DNA of 64,000 nucleotides from Beijerinckiaceae bacterium (GCA_027531565.1 JAPZSB010000005.1:186001-250000); one strand, 5' to 3'; positions 1 to 10,391 are shown, counted from the first letter of the stretch. Translations and numbers: made by a program. Notes: generated by a model not told the origin, from the sequence alone.

Positions 1-172
1 GGGCGGCGGTCTCCGCCGGCGAGAGTGCGGACAGGTGGGCGAGCAGCGGCAGCCACGGCGCGCGGATCCGGCCGTCCGGCCCGATCATCTCGTCCGGAAT
101 GCCGTCCAGCGGCCGATAACCCGCCACCAGCGGGGACAAACCGTCCGCCGTTTCGCGGGAAGCCGCACTCAT
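1..172 (-). CDS. Circularly permuted type 2 ATP-grasp protein, N-terminal fragment (runs off the window)
   Basis: On the minus strand an ATG at 172 opens a frame that stays open to the window edge (57 codons, starting [20 protein letters not shown]). The segment [20 protein letters not shown] followed by a PW..LL stretch resembles the N-terminus of the DUF404/DUF407 (CP_ATPgrasp) proteins, often fused to an alpha-E (DUF403) domain. These are usually encoded beside transglutaminase genes, as here. The start overlaps the stop of the upstream transglutaminase gene by four bases (ATGA), so the two are translationally coupled. Members are thought to be peptide-ligase-like enzymes with poorly known substrates. 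Only the N-terminus is visible, so the domains that follow are inferred. Confidence 0.75.
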   Translation of the reverse strand, partial: MSAASRETADGLSPLVAGYRPLDGIPDEMIGPDGRIRAPWLPLLAHLSALSPAETAA

Positions 173-3100
173 GAGACAGATCCCGGAGGCATCCGGAGGT
201 CAAGGGTCATCGGGAATTCGGGATGCGGTTGCGTGCGGGCCGGAACATAGGAGCCGGCAGAATGGCCATAAGGCTCGAACCGGGCAAGACGCCGGGCCTG
301 CGCTTCGTTCGAATTGACGGGAAAGGTCTCGTAGTTCCGCCCGCCGGGATGCGCGACGTGGTAGACGCAGCCGCCGAGCGCGCGGCCGGAATGGGTATCG
401 AACACGTCGAAGGTGAGGGGCGTATCCACCGGCAGGACCGGGTGCAGCCCGTTCGGCGGCTGCCAGGCCTTGTAGCGCACGCCGCCGACGCCGATTCCGC
501 TCGACCCGATGCGCGTCAGCGGCACCAGCCGCCGGTTGCAGGCGACATGATAGCGCGACGGATCACCCGTCATCAGCTTGACCTGCAGCCGCTCCACCGA
601 GGAATCGACGAAGCGCACCGTGCCACCGATGGCGCCGGTCTCGCCCAGCACATGCCACGGCTCCAGCGCCTGCCGGACCTCCAGCTTCACGCCCTCGAAC
701 TCCACCTCTCCGCAGGTCGGGAAGCGGAACTCGAACTGCGCTTCATACCATTCCGGCAGCAGCGGGAAGCCATGGCGGCCGAGATCGTCCAGCACTTCGA
801 GGAAGTCGGCCCAGATCATGTGGGGCAGCATGAAACGGTCATGCAGTTGCGTGCCCCAGCGCGTGAGCGGGCCATCCAGTGGCGCCTGCCACAGCCGGGC
901 GATCAGCGCGCGGATCAGCACCTGCTGCGCCAGGCTCATCCGGGCATTGGGCGGCATCTCGAAGCCGCGGAATTCGACAAGGCCAAGCCGCCCCGTCGGG
1001 CCATCCGGCGAGAACAGCTTGTCGATGCAGATTTCGGCCCGGTGCGTGTTGCCGGTGACATCGACCAGCATGTTGCGGAGCAGCCGGTCGACCAGCCATG
1101 GCGGCGGGGCCTGCCCCTCGCCGGGGCGGGGGATCTGCCGCAGCGCGATTTCCAGCTCGTAGAGGCTGTCATGCCGGGCCTCGTCGATCCGCGGCGCCTG
1201 GCTGGTCGGGCCGATGAAGAGGCCGGAAAACAGGTAGGACAGGCTGGGATGGCGGTTCCAGTGCAGGATGAGGCTGCGCAGCAGGTCGGGCCGGCGCAGG
1301 AACGGGCTGTCGAGCGGCGTCGCCCCGCCGACAACTACGTGATTTCCGCCGCCGGTCCCGCAATGGCGGCCATCGATCATGAATTTGTCGGCGCCGAGCC
1401 GGCAGAGCCGTGCTTCCTCGTAGATCGCCTCGCTCGTGGCCACGCATTCGCCCCAGCTCGAGGCGGGATGGATGTTCACCTCGATGACGCCGGGATCGGG
1501 CGCGACGCGGATCACGTTGAGCCGCGGATCGTTCGGCGGGGAATAGCCCTCGATATGCACCGCGAGGCCCCGGCCGGCGACCTTCTCCTCGATGATCGCG
1601 AGCAGTTCGAGGTAATCCTCGGCCCGCTCCACGGGCGGCATGAAGATGCAGATCCGGCCATCACGCACTTCGATCGACATCGCCGTGCGAACGGCCGGCC
1701 CCTCGGAGACAAGCTGCTGCTCCGCCCGTTCCTGGCCCGGAGCAGCGCTCTCGACCGAAACGAAGGCCTGCCCGGCCGGGTCGGGCCGCTGGCGCGGCTC
1801 GAAAACCGGGAGATCACCGGAAATCGCGGTCGGATCGATCGGATAGGTATAGGGATAAGAGGCCGCCGGCACATGCGGCAGCGCCTTGAGCGGCAGGCGG
1901 AACCCGGCCGGGCTGTCGCCGGGAATGAGAGTCAGCTTGCCGCGCCGCGTCTGCCATTTCTCGCTCCGCCACGGACGATGCTGCGCCTGCGCCCGCTGCA
2001 CCGGCAGTACATAGGCCACGGGGTTGACGAGCCCGCGCTCGAACACCCGGGCGATGCGCGAACGCTCCTCGGGGTCGTCGAGCTTCGAATCTCCCGGGGT
2101 GACATTGGTCGGAAGGTTGGCCTCCTGCATGACCCAGACCGCCGGGTCTTCGTAAACCGGCTGGACGAAATCCGGTGCGATTCCGAGTTCCCCGGCGATG
2201 TCCGACAGAAGCGCGCCGGCATTCTCCACCGTCGCATCGGGGCGGGGGGTCTCGCCGGCGATCCGTGCCGCATCCTTCCAGACCGGCTGGCCATCCCGCC
2301 GCCAGTAAAGCGAGAAGGTCCAGCGCGGCAAGGTCTCGCCGGGATACCATTTGCCCTGGCCGTAATGCAGGAAGCCCGACGGAGCGAACCGGTCACGCAG
2401 GCGGCGGATCAGCTTGTCCGCGAGGTCGCGTTTGGTAGGGCCGACGGCATCGGTGTTCCATTCGCCGGACTGGAAATCGTCGATGGAAATGAAGGTCGGC
2501 TCGCCCCCCATGGTCAGGCGGACATCCTCGGCCTGGAGCACGGAATCGACTTTCCGGCCGAGTTGGTCGAGCGCGGCCCAGGCCTCGTCGGAGAAGGGTT
2601 TCGTGATTCTCGGCCGCTCGGCAAAGCGCGTCACCTTCATGTCGAACTCGAAATCGACATTCGCGAAGCTCGCCATGCCGGCAATCGGCGCGGCATTGCG
2701 GTAATGCGGCGTCGCGGCAAGCGGGATGTGGCTCTCGCCCGCCAGCAGGCCGGAGGTCGGGTCGAGCCCGACCCAGCCGGCACCCGGCAGGTAGACCTCG
2801 GCCCAGGCATGGAGATCGGTAAAGTCGACCTCGGTTCCCGCCGGACCGTCGAGCGCCTTGAGATCTGGCTTCAGCTGGATCAGGTAGCCGGAGACGAACC
2901 GGGCCGCAAAACCGAGATGCCGCAGCGCATTGACCAGCAGCCAGCTGGAATCGCGGCAGGAGCCGAGAGCGGCCTTCAGCGTCTCCTCCGGCGTCTGGAC
3001 ACCCGGCTCCATGCGGATCGTGTAGTTCACCTCGCGCGCGATCCGGGCATTGAGCGCCACGACGAAATCGACCGTCGAAGGTGCCTCGCGCGGGATATCC

Positions 3101-3495
3101 TTCAGAAAACCCGCCAGCAGGGGCCCGGCCGGTTCCACTGCACGATAGACGGCGAGATCGTCGCGGATATCGGCGGGGTAGTGGAACGGATAGCGGACGG
3201 CCTCTTCCTCGACGAAGAAGTCGAACGGATTGTAGACCGTCATGTCGGCGACGAGATCGACCTCGATCCGGAACTCCGTCACCGGCTCCGGAAAGACATA
3301 GCGCGCCTGCCAGTTGCCATAGACATCCTGCTGGTGGTTCACGAAATGCCCGCCGGGCGATACCTTGATCGAATGCGAGAGCACCCGCGTGCGGCTGTGC
3401 GGGGCAGGCCGTAGCCGGACGATCTGCGGGCCGAGCGTGACCGGGCGGTCATAGCGGTAATGGGTGAGGTGATGCAGGCCGGCAAGGATGGTCAT
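169..3495 (-). CDS. Transglutaminase-like cysteine hydrolase with C-terminal DUF2126
   Basis: A 1108-residue protein of the large bacterial transglutaminase family. Residues 1-85 look like the Bact_transglu_N domain. Residues 140-250 are the transglutaminase core, with a complete Cys-His-Asp triad: C180 in [11 protein letters not shown]229 in DLHAWAEV and D245 in GLDPTSG. The remaining 800 or so residues match DUF2126 (for example [20 protein letters not shown]). The start at 3495 ([18 protein letters not shown]) is chosen over an upstream ATG at 3558 because family members begin at this point. The family normally sits with alpha-E and circularly permuted ATP-grasp genes, as it does here, in a module suspected of making or trimming a peptide. 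No signal peptide is seen. The product of the module is unknown. Confidence 0.9.
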   Translation of the reverse strand: MTILAGLHHLTHYRYDRPVTLGPQIVRLRPAPHSRTRVLSHSIKVSPGGHFVNHQQDVYGNWQARYVFPEPVTEFRIEVDLVADMTVYNPFDFFVEEEAVRYPFHYPADIRDDLAVYRAVEPAGPLLAGFLKDIPREAPSTVDFVVALNARIAREVNYTIRMEPGVQTPEETLKAALGSCRDSSWLLVNALRHLGFAARFVSGYLIQLKPDLKALDGPAGTEVDFTDLHAWAEVYLPGAGWVGLDPTSGLLAGESHIPLAATPHYRNAAPIAGMASFANVDFEFDMKVTRFAERPRITKPFSDEAWAALDQLGRKVDSVLQAEDVRLTMGGEPTFISIDDFQSGEWNTDAVGPTKRDLADKLIRRLRDRFAPSGFLHYGQGKWYPGETLPRWTFSLYWRRDGQPVWKDAARIAGETPRPDATVENAGALLSDIAGELGIAPDFVQPVYEDPAVWVMQEANLPTNVTPGDSKLDDPEERSRIARVFERGLVNPVAYVLPVQRAQAQHRPWRSEKWQTRRGKLTLIPGDSPAGFRLPLKALPHVPAASYPYTYPIDPTAISGDLPVFEPRQRPDPAGQAFVSVESAAPGQERAEQQLVSEGPAVRTAMSIEVRDGRICIFMPPVERAEDYLELLAIIEEKVAGRGLAVHIEGYSPPNDPRLNVIRVAPDPGVIEVNIHPASSWGECVATSEAIYEEARLCRLGADKFMIDGRHCGTGGGNHVVVGGATPLDSPFLRRPDLLRSLILHWNRHPSLSYLFSGLFIGPTSQAPRIDEARHDSLYELEIALRQIPRPGEGQAPPPWLVDRLLRNMLVDVTGNTHRAEICIDKLFSPDGPTGRLGLVEFRGFEMPPNARMSLAQQVLIRALIARLWQAPLDGPLTRWGTQLHDRFMLPHMIWADFLEVLDDLGRHGFPLLPEWYEAQFEFRFPTCGEVEFEGVKLEVRQALEPWHVLGETGAIGGTVRFVDSSVERLQVKLMTGDPSRYHVACNRRLVPLTRIGSSGIGVGGVRYKAWQPPNGLHPVLPVDTPLTFDVFDTHSGRALGGCVYHVAHPGGRNYETFPVNSNEAQARRLARFEPYGHSAGSYVPARTQPHPEFPMTLDLRMPPGSVS

Positions 3496-3636
3496 GGGCT
3501 TCCAGACTTCAGGACAGACGCCCATGTGGGCGCATGTTTCTCCATGAAGCAAGCACATTGCCGGTTTTTGGCGGGGAGGGCGCCCGCCCCACCGTTCCGT
3601 CCGCGGGTGCGGATGCCTGCCGCGCGGGCATTCTGG

Positions 3637-4320
3637 TCATCGCGTCAGCAAGGCCACCATCGCGGCATAGCCCCGGCTGCGGGCATGATCGAGCGGGGTC
3701 CGCCCCTCGCGGTCCGCAAGATCGCGCCGGGCTCCGGCCTCGACCAGCAGCCGTACCGTCTCGACATGGCGCGGCCCGCCATTGCCGAGAATCACGGCCT
3801 CGATCAGGGCCGTCCAGTGCAGGTTGTTCACATGGTCGAGCGGCGCGCCGGCCCCGATCAGCGTTTTCACCACGCCGTCATGGCCGAGATGCGCCGCCGC
3901 GATCAGCGCCGTGCCCTGATAGGGGCTCGTGATCTGGCGCGGATCGCCGCCGATGGCGATCGCGGTTTCCAGCGTCGGCACGTCATCGGCCACGGCGGCA
4001 ATCGTGATGCAATCGTAATTCTGGTTGTCGACCGCCTTCGGATCGGCCTTGCCCGCCACCAGCGCACGCATCGCCTCGCGCTGGCGGGCATGGCAGGCGA
4101 CATGCAGCGGCGTGCGCTGCCGGCTGTCCCGCCCATCCGGCGCGGCGCCGGAGGCCAGCAGCCTCCGGATTTCGGCCAAATCGCCGGAATGGGCAGCCCG
4201 GTGCAGCCCCTGATAGGCGGCGATTTCCTCCGGTCCCGGCGGAACCTGCGCCTGCGCGAGGCCTGCACGGCCGAGAATGGCCAGCGCGAAAACGTTCCGG
4301 AACAGGTCTCGACGGTGCAT
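3637..4320 (-). CDS. Exported ankyrin-repeat protein
   Basis: A 227-residue protein with an N-terminal signal sequence (about residues 1-24, RRDLF then a hydrophobic stretch ending GLAQAQ, probable cleavage after AQA). About five ankyrin repeats follow between residues 35 and 225, recognisable from GLHRAAHSGDLAEIRRLLASG, RTPLHVACHARQREAMRAL, TALIAAAHLGHDGVVKTL and RTPLDHARSRGYAAMVALL. It should bind a protein partner in the periplasm; no enzymatic domain is visible. The start at 4320 has a GGGAG ribosome-binding site eight bases upstream. It reads in the same direction as the transglutaminase gene but is separated from it by 141 bases, so co-transcription is uncertain. Confidence 0.85.
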   Translation of the reverse strand: MHRRDLFRNVFALAILGRAGLAQAQVPPGPEEIAAYQGLHRAAHSGDLAEIRRLLASGAAPDGRDSRQRTPLHVACHARQREAMRALVAGKADPKAVDNQNYDCITIAAVADDVPTLETAIAIGGDPRQITSPYQGTALIAAAHLGHDGVVKTLIGAGAPLDHVNNLHWTALIEAVILGNGGPRHVETVRLLVEAGARRDLADREGRTPLDHARSRGYAAMVALLTR

Positions 4321-4413
4321 GGCGTCATCTCCCGGTGGCCGGGCGGGTGGCTCCCGCCTCTTTGCAACGCCATCGGAGCGCAGAAAGCGCCCGCCGGCAA
4401 GGGCCGCACAACG

Positions 4414-4785
4414 TCAGGGCTGTTCCCACTGGGCGATGGGCCAGATCTCGATCGCGCCCTCGAACATGCCGCCGAGATGCGCACCGGGATGCATCCGCGC
4501 AATCTCAAGCGCCTCGTCCATGCTGCCGGCCTCGATCATGAAGAAGGCGCCGAGCGGCTCGCGCGTGGGTTCGTAGAGGCCTTCGCCCTCGGCAACGCCC
4601 GCTGCCGTCGCCTTGAGGTAGCGGGCCTCCTCCGGCAGGCCGAGCGAGCCGACGATCCGCACATGGCCGCTCGCCTTGAAGGCCTGGTCCAGCGGCGCGC
4701 ACATCTCGCCGATCCGGTCGAACTGTGCCGAATCCAGCCCGGCAAAGTCATCCGCATTGTATCGGCAGAGGCAGAGGAACAGCAT
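4414..4785 (-). CDS. YCII-domain (YciI-like) protein
   Basis: A 123-residue protein of the YCII/DGPF superfamily: MLFLCLCRYN start, a central GLGLPEEARYLKATA-type region and a C-terminal FFMIEAGSMDEALEIARMHP helix, typical of this dimeric ferredoxin-like fold. The start at 4785 is preferred over an ATG six bases upstream (4791). The GGGAG ribosome-binding site touches the 4791 codon but lies six bases before the 4785 codon. Members are small stand-alone proteins often found near ECF sigma factors; no such gene is visible here and the function is unknown. The 240 bases between it and the divergent TAXI gene must carry both promoters; I see no clear motif there. Confidence 0.8.
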   Translation of the reverse strand: MLFLCLCRYNADDFAGLDSAQFDRIGEMCAPLDQAFKASGHVRIVGSLGLPEEARYLKATAAGVAEGEGLYEPTREPLGAFFMIEAGSMDEALEIARMHPGAHLGGMFEGAIEIWPIAQWEQP

Positions 4786-5025
4786 CGTCATCTCCCGGAA
4801 CGGCAGGGGCCAACGGCAATCCACAGGCGGGCGCCCGGTCCATCCTGCAATGCCGGGGCGCCGCTTCCAACCCGCCAGGCGAGGTTTTTCACCCCCGACG
4901 TGCAGGCTGCCCGGACGCCGCGCCCGACATGGGGCCTTGCGCCTCGCGCCGGAGCTTGCAAACATCGCGTCCAGTCATGGCGGCACCGGTGCCGCCTGTC
5001 CTCGATCCAGAAACGGAGCTGTCCC

Positions 5026-5994
5026 ATGTTTCTTTCCCGTCGTGACGCCCTGAAGGGCGCTGCCGCCCTCGCGGCCCTGTCGACCGCCGGCGGTTCCGCC
5101 CTGGCGCAGGCCAAGTTCTTCCGCATCGGCACCGGCGGGACCGGTGGCACCTATTATCCGATCGGCGGCATCATCGCGAACGCCATCTCGGGCGACAAGC
5201 TCAACGCTTCGGCCGTGGCCTCGAACGGCTCGGTCGCCAATGTCAACGCGATCGTCGGCGGCGCTTCGGAATCCGGCTTCAGCCAGGCCGATGTGGCCAC
5301 CTGGGCCTATACGGGCACGGGCATCTACGAGGGCAAGCCCAAGGTCGAGGAACTGCGCGCCATCGCCAATCTCTATCCGGAGACGATCCATATCGTCGTC
5401 AAGAAGGGCTCGGGCGTGAAATCGCCGGCCGATATCAAGGGCAAGCGCTTCTCGGTCGACGAGCCGGGCTCGGGCTCGCTCGTCAATGCGCGCGCCATCC
5501 TTGCCGCCTATGGCGTGACGGACCGGGACTACAAGCCGGAATTCATCAAGCCGGGCCCGGCCATCGAGAAGATGAAGGACGGCTCGCTCGACGGCTTCTT
5601 CTTCACGGGCGGCTATCCGTTCGGTGCGCTGACCGAACTCGGCGCCACGCATGGCTTCGAGCTGGTGGCGGTCGATGGCCCGCAGGCCGCCGAGCTGAAG
5701 AAGAAGTTCACCTTCTTCGCCGACGACATCATCCCGGACAATGCCTACAAGGACACCAAGGGTGTGAAGTCGCTGGCTGTCGGCGCGCAATGGGTGACCA
5801 CCGCCAAGATCGACGCCGATACCGTGTACGAGGTCACCAAGGGCCTCTGGTCCGACAAGGCCCGCGCGGCGCTGGATGCCGGCCATGCGAAGGGCAAGGC
5901 CATCGTGAAGGCCAATGCGCTGGCCGGCCTCGGCATTCCGCTGCATCCCGGTGCCGAGCGCTTCTACAAGGAAGCCGGGCTGCTGAAGGGCTGA
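5026..5994 (+). CDS. TAXI-family TRAP transporter solute-binding protein
   Basis: A 322-residue periplasmic binding protein of the TAXI family. Residues 1-28 form a Tat-like export signal (SRRDALKGAAALAALS, cleavage near ALA-QA). The mature part opens with FFRIGTGGTGGTYYPIGG, the TAXI hallmark, and continues with a KGKRFSVDEPGSGS ligand-site segment. An ATG with a GGAG box seven bases upstream fixes the start. It is followed after 118 bases, across a strong hairpin, by its fused permease gene. TAXI-TRAP systems use ion gradients to import organic acids such as glutamate or 2-oxoglutarate; the substrate here is not evident. Confidence 0.93.
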   Translation: MFLSRRDALKGAAALAALSTAGGSALAQAKFFRIGTGGTGGTYYPIGGIIANAISGDKLNASAVASNGSVANVNAIVGGASESGFSQADVATWAYTGTGIYEGKPKVEELRAIANLYPETIHIVVKKGSGVKSPADIKGKRFSVDEPGSGSLVNARAILAAYGVTDRDYKPEFIKPGPAIEKMKDGSLDGFFFTGGYPFGALTELGATHGFELVAVDGPQAAELKKKFTFFADDIIPDNAYKDTKGVKSLAVGAQWVTTAKIDADTVYEVTKGLWSDKARAALDAGHAKGKAIVKANALAGLGIPLHPGAERFYKEAGLLKG

Positions 5995-6019
5995 TCCCGC
6001 AGGACAGCCAGCAGGTCTT

Positions 6020-6054
6020 GCCCGCGCGGCACGCGCTGCCGTGCGGGCTTTTCC
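6020..6054 (+). terminator. Rho-independent terminator or attenuator between TAXI binding protein and permease
   Basis: A 12-base arm at 6020-6031 (GCCCGCGCGGCA) pairs with 6037-6048 (TGCCGTGCGGGC) with one mismatch around a five-base loop, and is followed by TTTTCC. Its position between two genes of one transporter suggests partial termination or protection of the upstream message, so that binding protein exceeds permease. Confidence 0.8.
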
Positions 6055-6112
6055 ATTCGGATCAGGGAAGGGCCTGGCGGATGCCGGGCCCGTTCGGGCT
6101 TGGGGGGCACGA

Positions 6113-8311
6113 ATGTCGACAGCCGGTTCACCGATCGGGGATCTCGATCTCAGGAAGGCGCAGGAACTCGAGGAAAGCCTCGACCATGAAATCCGCTTCC
6201 GGCCCCTGCTGCCGCTGACCGGCTGGTTCGTTGCCGGCATGCTGCTCGCGCTCTCGCTGTTCCATTATTATACGGCGGGCTTCGGCCTGCTGCCGGAAGT
6301 CACGCATCGCGGCATCCATCTCGCCTTCGTCATCGGGCTGATCTTCCTCGTCTTCTCGGCCAACAAGGCGCGCAACAGCCGCCCGCCCTCGGCGTCGCTG
6401 TTCCGCCCGCTCGGCATCAACCTGATAGACTGGGCGCTGTTCGTCGCGGCAATTGTCTCGAGCCTTTACGTGCCGTGGATCTTCCACGACCTCGTGTTCC
6501 GCGTTGGCAACCCGATGCCGATCGACGTGTTCATGGGCTCCCTCGCCATCCTCGTGCTGATCGAGGCAACGCGCCGCGCCATCGGCTGGCCGCTGCCGAT
6601 CATCGCCGTCCTGCTGATGCTCTACGCCATGGCCGGGCCGTCGCTGCCGGGTATCTTCGCGCATCCCGGCAACAGCTGGAAAGCCATCGTCAACCACCTC
6701 TACCTGACCTCGCAGGGCATCTACGGCATCGCGCTCGGCGTCGTGGCCACCTATGTCTTCCACTATGTCCTGTTCGGGGTGCTGGCGACGCGGGTCGGCC
6801 TCGGCAAGCTCTTTATCGATCTTGCCATGGCCCTGGCAGGCCGCTTTTCCGGCGGGCCGGCCAAGGTCTCGATCTTCGCTTCCGGCCTGTTCGGCATGAT
6901 CTCGGGCTCCTCCATCGCCAACACGGTGACGGTGGGCTCGCTCACCATCCCGATGATGATCCGCACCGGCTATCCGCGCCATTTCGCCGGCGCGGTCGAA
7001 TCCACCGCGGCCACGGGCGGACAGATCACGCCGCCGATCATGGGCGCGGCGGCCTTCCTGATGGTCGAGTTCCTCAACCTGCCGTACCAGACGATCATCA
7101 TCGCGGCGATCGTGCCGGCGGCGATGCATTTCTTCGGCGTGTTCTGCCAAGTCCATTTCGAGGCGAAGAAGCTCGGCCTCAAGGGTGTGCCGAAGTCCGA
7201 TCTCCCGCGCGCGATGGATGTCCTCGCCGAGGGCTGGCCGTCCATCACGCCGCTGGTCGTGCTGCTGGCGGTGCTGCTCTCGGGCTACACGCCGTATCTC
7301 GCCGCCTTCTGGGGCATCACCGCCTGCATGGTCGTGGGGCTGACAGGGCGGAACAAGGTCATCTCGGTGGCATTGCTGCTGATCATGGTCGCGCTGATCG
7401 CCACCGGCGCGATCATCACAATCTGGGGTCTTGCCGTTGCCTTCGGCTTCTCCGCCATTGCCTCCATCGCCTTCGTCGCAAAGGACTGGGCGAAGGGCGG
7501 CATGGCCCGCGTGATCGACATCTCGGATGCCTTCGTCACCGGCGCGAAATACGCGATCGGGGTCGGGGCTGCCGCCGCCACGGTGGGCATCATCATCGGC
7601 ATTGTCACGCTCACGGGCGTCGGGTTCAAGCTGTCGGACATCGTCATCGGCTTCGCCCGCGACCTGACGACCCTCGTCACTGCCATTGTGCCTGCCGGCT
7701 GGCTGACGCCGTCCACGCTGACCCTGTTCTTCACGCTGGTGATGACGGGGATTGTCTGCATCCTGCTCGGTTGCGGAATTCCGACCACGGCGAGCTACAT
7801 CATCATGGTCACCATCGCCCAGCCAGCCCTCGGCAAGCTGGGTGTCGAGCCGATCGTCTCGCATTTCTTCGTCTTCTATTACGGGCTTCTGGCCGATATC
7901 ACGCCGCCGGTCGCATTGGCCGCCTATGCCGGGGCCAGCATGGCCGGGGCCGATCCGTTCAAGACCGGGAACACGGCCTTCCGCCTCGGCCTCGCCAAGG
8001 TGATGGTGCCTTTCGTTTTCGTCTTCTCGCCGGCCATGCTGATCGTGACCAAGGGCTTCACCTGGGGTGACTTCGCTTTCACCACCGGGGGCTGCATCAT
8101 CGGGATCGTCATGCTCGCCGCCGCCGTGACGGGCTATGGACTCGCGCCGATGCGCCGCTGGGAGCAACTGCTCCTGTTCATCGGCTCGGTTCTGGTCATT
8201 TCGCCCAATCTCACGGCGACCCTGATCGGCGTGGCCCTTGCCGTGCCGGTGCTGCTGCGGCAACTGGCGGCATCCCGGAACTCGCCCCGGCCTGAGACTG
8301 AAACCGCGTAG
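6113..8311 (+). CDS. TRAP transporter fused permease (small and large membrane subunits), TAXI type
   Basis: A 732-residue polytopic membrane protein. The first 250 residues or so correspond to the small (4-TM) subunit and the rest to the large DctM-type subunit. The latter shows the repeated GMISGSSIANTVTVGSLTIPMM and GCGIPTTASYIIMVTIAQPALG loops of TRAP large subunits and ATGGQITPPIMGAAAFLM. Fusion of the two subunits is normal for TAXI systems. The start at 6113 (MSTAGSPIGDLDL) has a G-rich stretch ten bases upstream; an in-frame ATG at 6041 lies inside the preceding hairpin and is unlikely. It works with the binding protein encoded upstream. Confidence 0.92.
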   Translation: MSTAGSPIGDLDLRKAQELEESLDHEIRFRPLLPLTGWFVAGMLLALSLFHYYTAGFGLLPEVTHRGIHLAFVIGLIFLVFSANKARNSRPPSASLFRPLGINLIDWALFVAAIVSSLYVPWIFHDLVFRVGNPMPIDVFMGSLAILVLIEATRRAIGWPLPIIAVLLMLYAMAGPSLPGIFAHPGNSWKAIVNHLYLTSQGIYGIALGVVATYVFHYVLFGVLATRVGLGKLFIDLAMALAGRFSGGPAKVSIFASGLFGMISGSSIANTVTVGSLTIPMMIRTGYPRHFAGAVESTAATGGQITPPIMGAAAFLMVEFLNLPYQTIIIAAIVPAAMHFFGVFCQVHFEAKKLGLKGVPKSDLPRAMDVLAEGWPSITPLVVLLAVLLSGYTPYLAAFWGITACMVVGLTGRNKVISVALLLIMVALIATGAIITIWGLAVAFGFSAIASIAFVAKDWAKGGMARVIDISDAFVTGAKYAIGVGAAAATVGIIIGIVTLTGVGFKLSDIVIGFARDLTTLVTAIVPAGWLTPSTLTLFFTLVMTGIVCILLGCGIPTTASYIIMVTIAQPALGKLGVEPIVSHFFVFYYGLLADITPPVALAAYAGASMAGADPFKTGNTAFRLGLAKVMVPFVFVFSPAMLIVTKGFTWGDFAFTTGGCIIGIVMLAAAVTGYGLAPMRRWEQLLLFIGSVLVISPNLTATLIGVALAVPVLLRQLAASRNSPRPETETA

Positions 8312-8343
8312 AGTCCCGTGGTTTCTCCGGGCAGGACGCGTGG

Positions 8344-8371
8344 CCCGGCGCCGGCCGGGGAGTTTTTGTTT
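8344..8371 (+). terminator. Rho-independent terminator after the TRAP permease
   Basis: Six-base arms CCCGGC (8344-8349) and GCCGGG (8354-8359) with a GCCG loop are followed by AGTTTTTGTTT. It separates the TAXI transporter from the phnD operon. Confidence 0.75.
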
Positions 8372-8450
8372 GGCTGGCGACCATTCGCCGGCTATCAATG
8401 AATCAACCCTGGCTGAACCATCAAACAGGTCGGGGATCTGGAGGAAACCC

Positions 8451-9518
8451 ATGTCCAATGCCCGCCCGCGCGGCCCGCTTTTTCCGTTGATCGCAGCCGG
8501 ATTCCTGGCGCTTCAGGCCGTTCCCGGCGCCCAGGCGCAGGATTCCTGCACCAACCGGGGCGAACTCGATACCCTCTATTGCGACGAGAACCGTGATCTC
8601 GTGGCCGATGTGCCGAAGGAAGCCTCGAAGCTGCGGGATCCTTCCACACTCGTCTGGGCCTATACGCCCGTCGAGGACCCGGCCGTCTATGCCAACATCT
8701 TCAAGCCCTTTACCGATCATCTCGAGAAATGCGTCGGCAAGCGGACCGTCTATTACCCGGTCCAGTCGAACGCGGCCGAGATCGAGGCCATGCGGTCGGG
8801 CCGCCTGCATTTCGCCGGGTTCTCGACCGGCCCGACCGGCTTTGCCGTCAACCTTGCCGGCGCGGTTCCCTTTGCCGCCAAGGGCCTCGGCAACGAGGTG
8901 CGCGGGTACAACCTGGTTGCCGTGGTCAAGGCGTCGAGCCCCTACAAGACCCTCGCCGATCTGAAGGGCAAGAAGGTTGCCCATACCTCGCCCTCGTCGA
9001 ATTCGGGCAATCTCGCGCCGCGCGTGCTGTTTCCGGATCAGGGCCTGACGCCGGACACGGATTACAAGCCGCTGATGTCCGGCGGGCATGACAAGAGCGT
9101 TCTCGGCGTGAATTCGGGCGATTACGACATGGCGGCGGTAGCCTCCGACGTCTTCGACCGCATGGTGACCCGCGGGACGGTCAAGGGTGAGGATTTCCGC
9201 ATCCTCTTTCGCAGCCCGGTCTTCCCGACCTCGTCCTTCGCCCATGCGCATGACCTGAAGCCCGAACTCGCGGCCAAGCTGCGTGAGTGCTTCTACTCGT
9301 TCCGCTTCACCCCGGCCATGACGAAGGAGTTCAACGGCGACGACCGCTTCCTCCCGATCACCTACCAGAAGGACTGGGCGGTGGTCCGCGATGTCGCGAA
9401 CAAGTCCGGCACGCCGTATAACCGCGCCGCCTATGACGCGGAATCGAAGCGTGAGGCGGCCGCCGCGGCCAAGCGCGCCGAGGAAGCCGCGAAGAAGCAG
9501 GCTGCCCCGAAGCAGTGA
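8451..9518 (+). CDS. phnD: Phosphate/phosphonate ABC transporter substrate-binding protein
   Basis: A 355-residue periplasmic protein of the PhnD family (signal peptide about residues 1-29, ending GAQAQ). Family features include FAGFSTGPTGFAVN, VVKASSPYKTLADLKGKK and the SNSGNLAPRVLF anion-binding segment with the following MSGGHDKSVLGVNSGDYDMA. The C-terminus ends in an Ala/Lys/Glu-rich helix (about residues 325-355), an addition to the usual fold. An ATG with GAGGA six bases upstream sets the start. It heads phnD-C-E-E. I see no Pho box in the 139 bases upstream, unlike ugpB. No C-P lyase genes are in the window, so phosphonate, phosphite and phosphate all remain possible ligands. Confidence 0.88.
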   Translation: MSNARPRGPLFPLIAAGFLALQAVPGAQAQDSCTNRGELDTLYCDENRDLVADVPKEASKLRDPSTLVWAYTPVEDPAVYANIFKPFTDHLEKCVGKRTVYYPVQSNAAEIEAMRSGRLHFAGFSTGPTGFAVNLAGAVPFAAKGLGNEVRGYNLVAVVKASSPYKTLADLKGKKVAHTSPSSNSGNLAPRVLFPDQGLTPDTDYKPLMSGGHDKSVLGVNSGDYDMAAVASDVFDRMVTRGTVKGEDFRILFRSPVFPTSSFAHAHDLKPELAAKLRECFYSFRFTPAMTKEFNGDDRFLPITYQKDWAVVRDVANKSGTPYNRAAYDAESKREAAAAAKRAEEAAKKQAAPKQ

Positions 9519-9530
9519 ATGCCATCCCGT

Positions 9531-9587
9531 CCGCAGGCGCCTCCCGGGTGCCTGCGGCCCTTGGCCGGTTCCGCCCCGGAAGGCGGA
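9531..9587 (+). other. Two hairpins between phnD and phnC
   Basis: Perfect eight-base arms CCGCAGGC (9531-9538) and GCCTGCGG (9550-9557) form a stem-loop 12 bases after the phnD stop. A second stem has six-base arms TCCGCC (9570-9575) and GGCGGA (9582-9587). No T-run follows either. They probably protect the phnD message or reduce read-through rather than terminate fully. Confidence 0.6.
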
Positions 9588-9605
9588 GCACCGCAGGATG
9601 ATCCC

Positions 9606-10391
9606 ATGAACGTGATGCACCCCGCCATTGCCGAGCCGGTCCTTTCGCTGCGCGGCCTGCGCAAGGAATACCGACCCGGCCAGCCGGTGCTGAAGGATAT
9701 CAGCCTCGATTTCGCCCCGCGGGGCGTGACCGCGATCATCGGGCCTTCGGGCACCGGCAAGTCGACGCTGATCCGGTGCATCAACCGCCTCGTCGATCCG
9801 ACGGCAGGGGATATCCTCCTGAAGGGCGAGAATCTCGCCCGCATCCAGGGCGCGGCCCTGCGCATGGCGCGGCGACGGATCGGCATGGTGTTCCAGGAAT
9901 ACAACCTCGTCGAGCGGCTCAGCGTGATGGAGAATGTCCTTTCCGGGCGCCTTGGCTATGTCAGCCCCTGGCGGGCCTTCCTGCGGAAATTCCCGGTGGA
10001 GGATGTCGAGCGCGCCTATGACCTGCTCGATGCGGTCGGCCTCGGGCAGGATTTCGCCAATCGCCGGGCGGACAAGCTCTCCGGCGGGCAGCGCCAGCGC
10101 GTCGGGATCGCCCGTGCGATCATGCAGGAACCGGCGCTTCTGCTGGCGGACGAGCCGACCTCCTCGCTTGATCCGAAGACCTCGGTCGAGATCATGGAGC
10201 TGATGGCCGAGATTTCCGGCACGCGCGGCATTCCGATCATCATCAACATCCACAATGTCGATCTCGCCCGTCGCTATGCCGCGCGGATCATCGGCATGAC
10301 CGGCGGCGACGTGGTCTTCGACGGCCCGCCCGAGGCGCTCGAGCGGAGTCACCTCGCCATGATCTATGGCGGCGAGGGCTGGCAGGAATGA
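9606..10391 (+). CDS. phnC: Phosphonate ABC transporter ATP-binding protein
   Basis: A 261-residue ABC ATPase: Walker [10 protein letters not shown] (about residues 46-54), Q-loop in [11 protein letters not shown], signature [15 protein letters not shown], Walker [13 protein letters not shown] and H-loop NIHNVDLA. The [15 protein letters not shown] segment after the Q-loop is typical of PhnC. Start at 9606 ([11 protein letters not shown]); a second ATG nine bases on is possible. The stop overlaps the start of the first permease by four bases (ATGA). Confidence 0.92.
   Translation: MNVMHPAIAEPVLSLRGLRKEYRPGQPVLKDISLDFAPRGVTAIIGPSGTGKSTLIRCINRLVDPTAGDILLKGENLARIQGAALRMARRRIGMVFQEYNLVERLSVMENVLSGRLGYVSPWRAFLRKFPVEDVERAYDLLDAVGLGQDFANRRADKLSGGQRQRVGIARAIMQEPALLLADEPTSSLDPKTSVEIMELMAEISGTRGIPIIINIHNVDLARRYAARIIGMTGGDVVFDGPPEALERSHLAMIYGGEGWQE

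Noticed and set aside
223-3414. Very long open frame on the plus strand opposite the transglutaminase gene
   Set aside because: Arg/His/Gly-rich translation with no domain, fully antisense to a gene with an intact catalytic triad; a by-product of high GC.
3496-3558. Upstream ATG of the transglutaminase gene
   Set aside because: It adds a Cys-rich 21-residue stretch not seen in the family; the protein normally begins near MTILAGLHH.
8312-8450. Search for a Pho box upstream of phnD
   Set aside because: No pair of TGTCA-type repeats at 11-base spacing on either strand.
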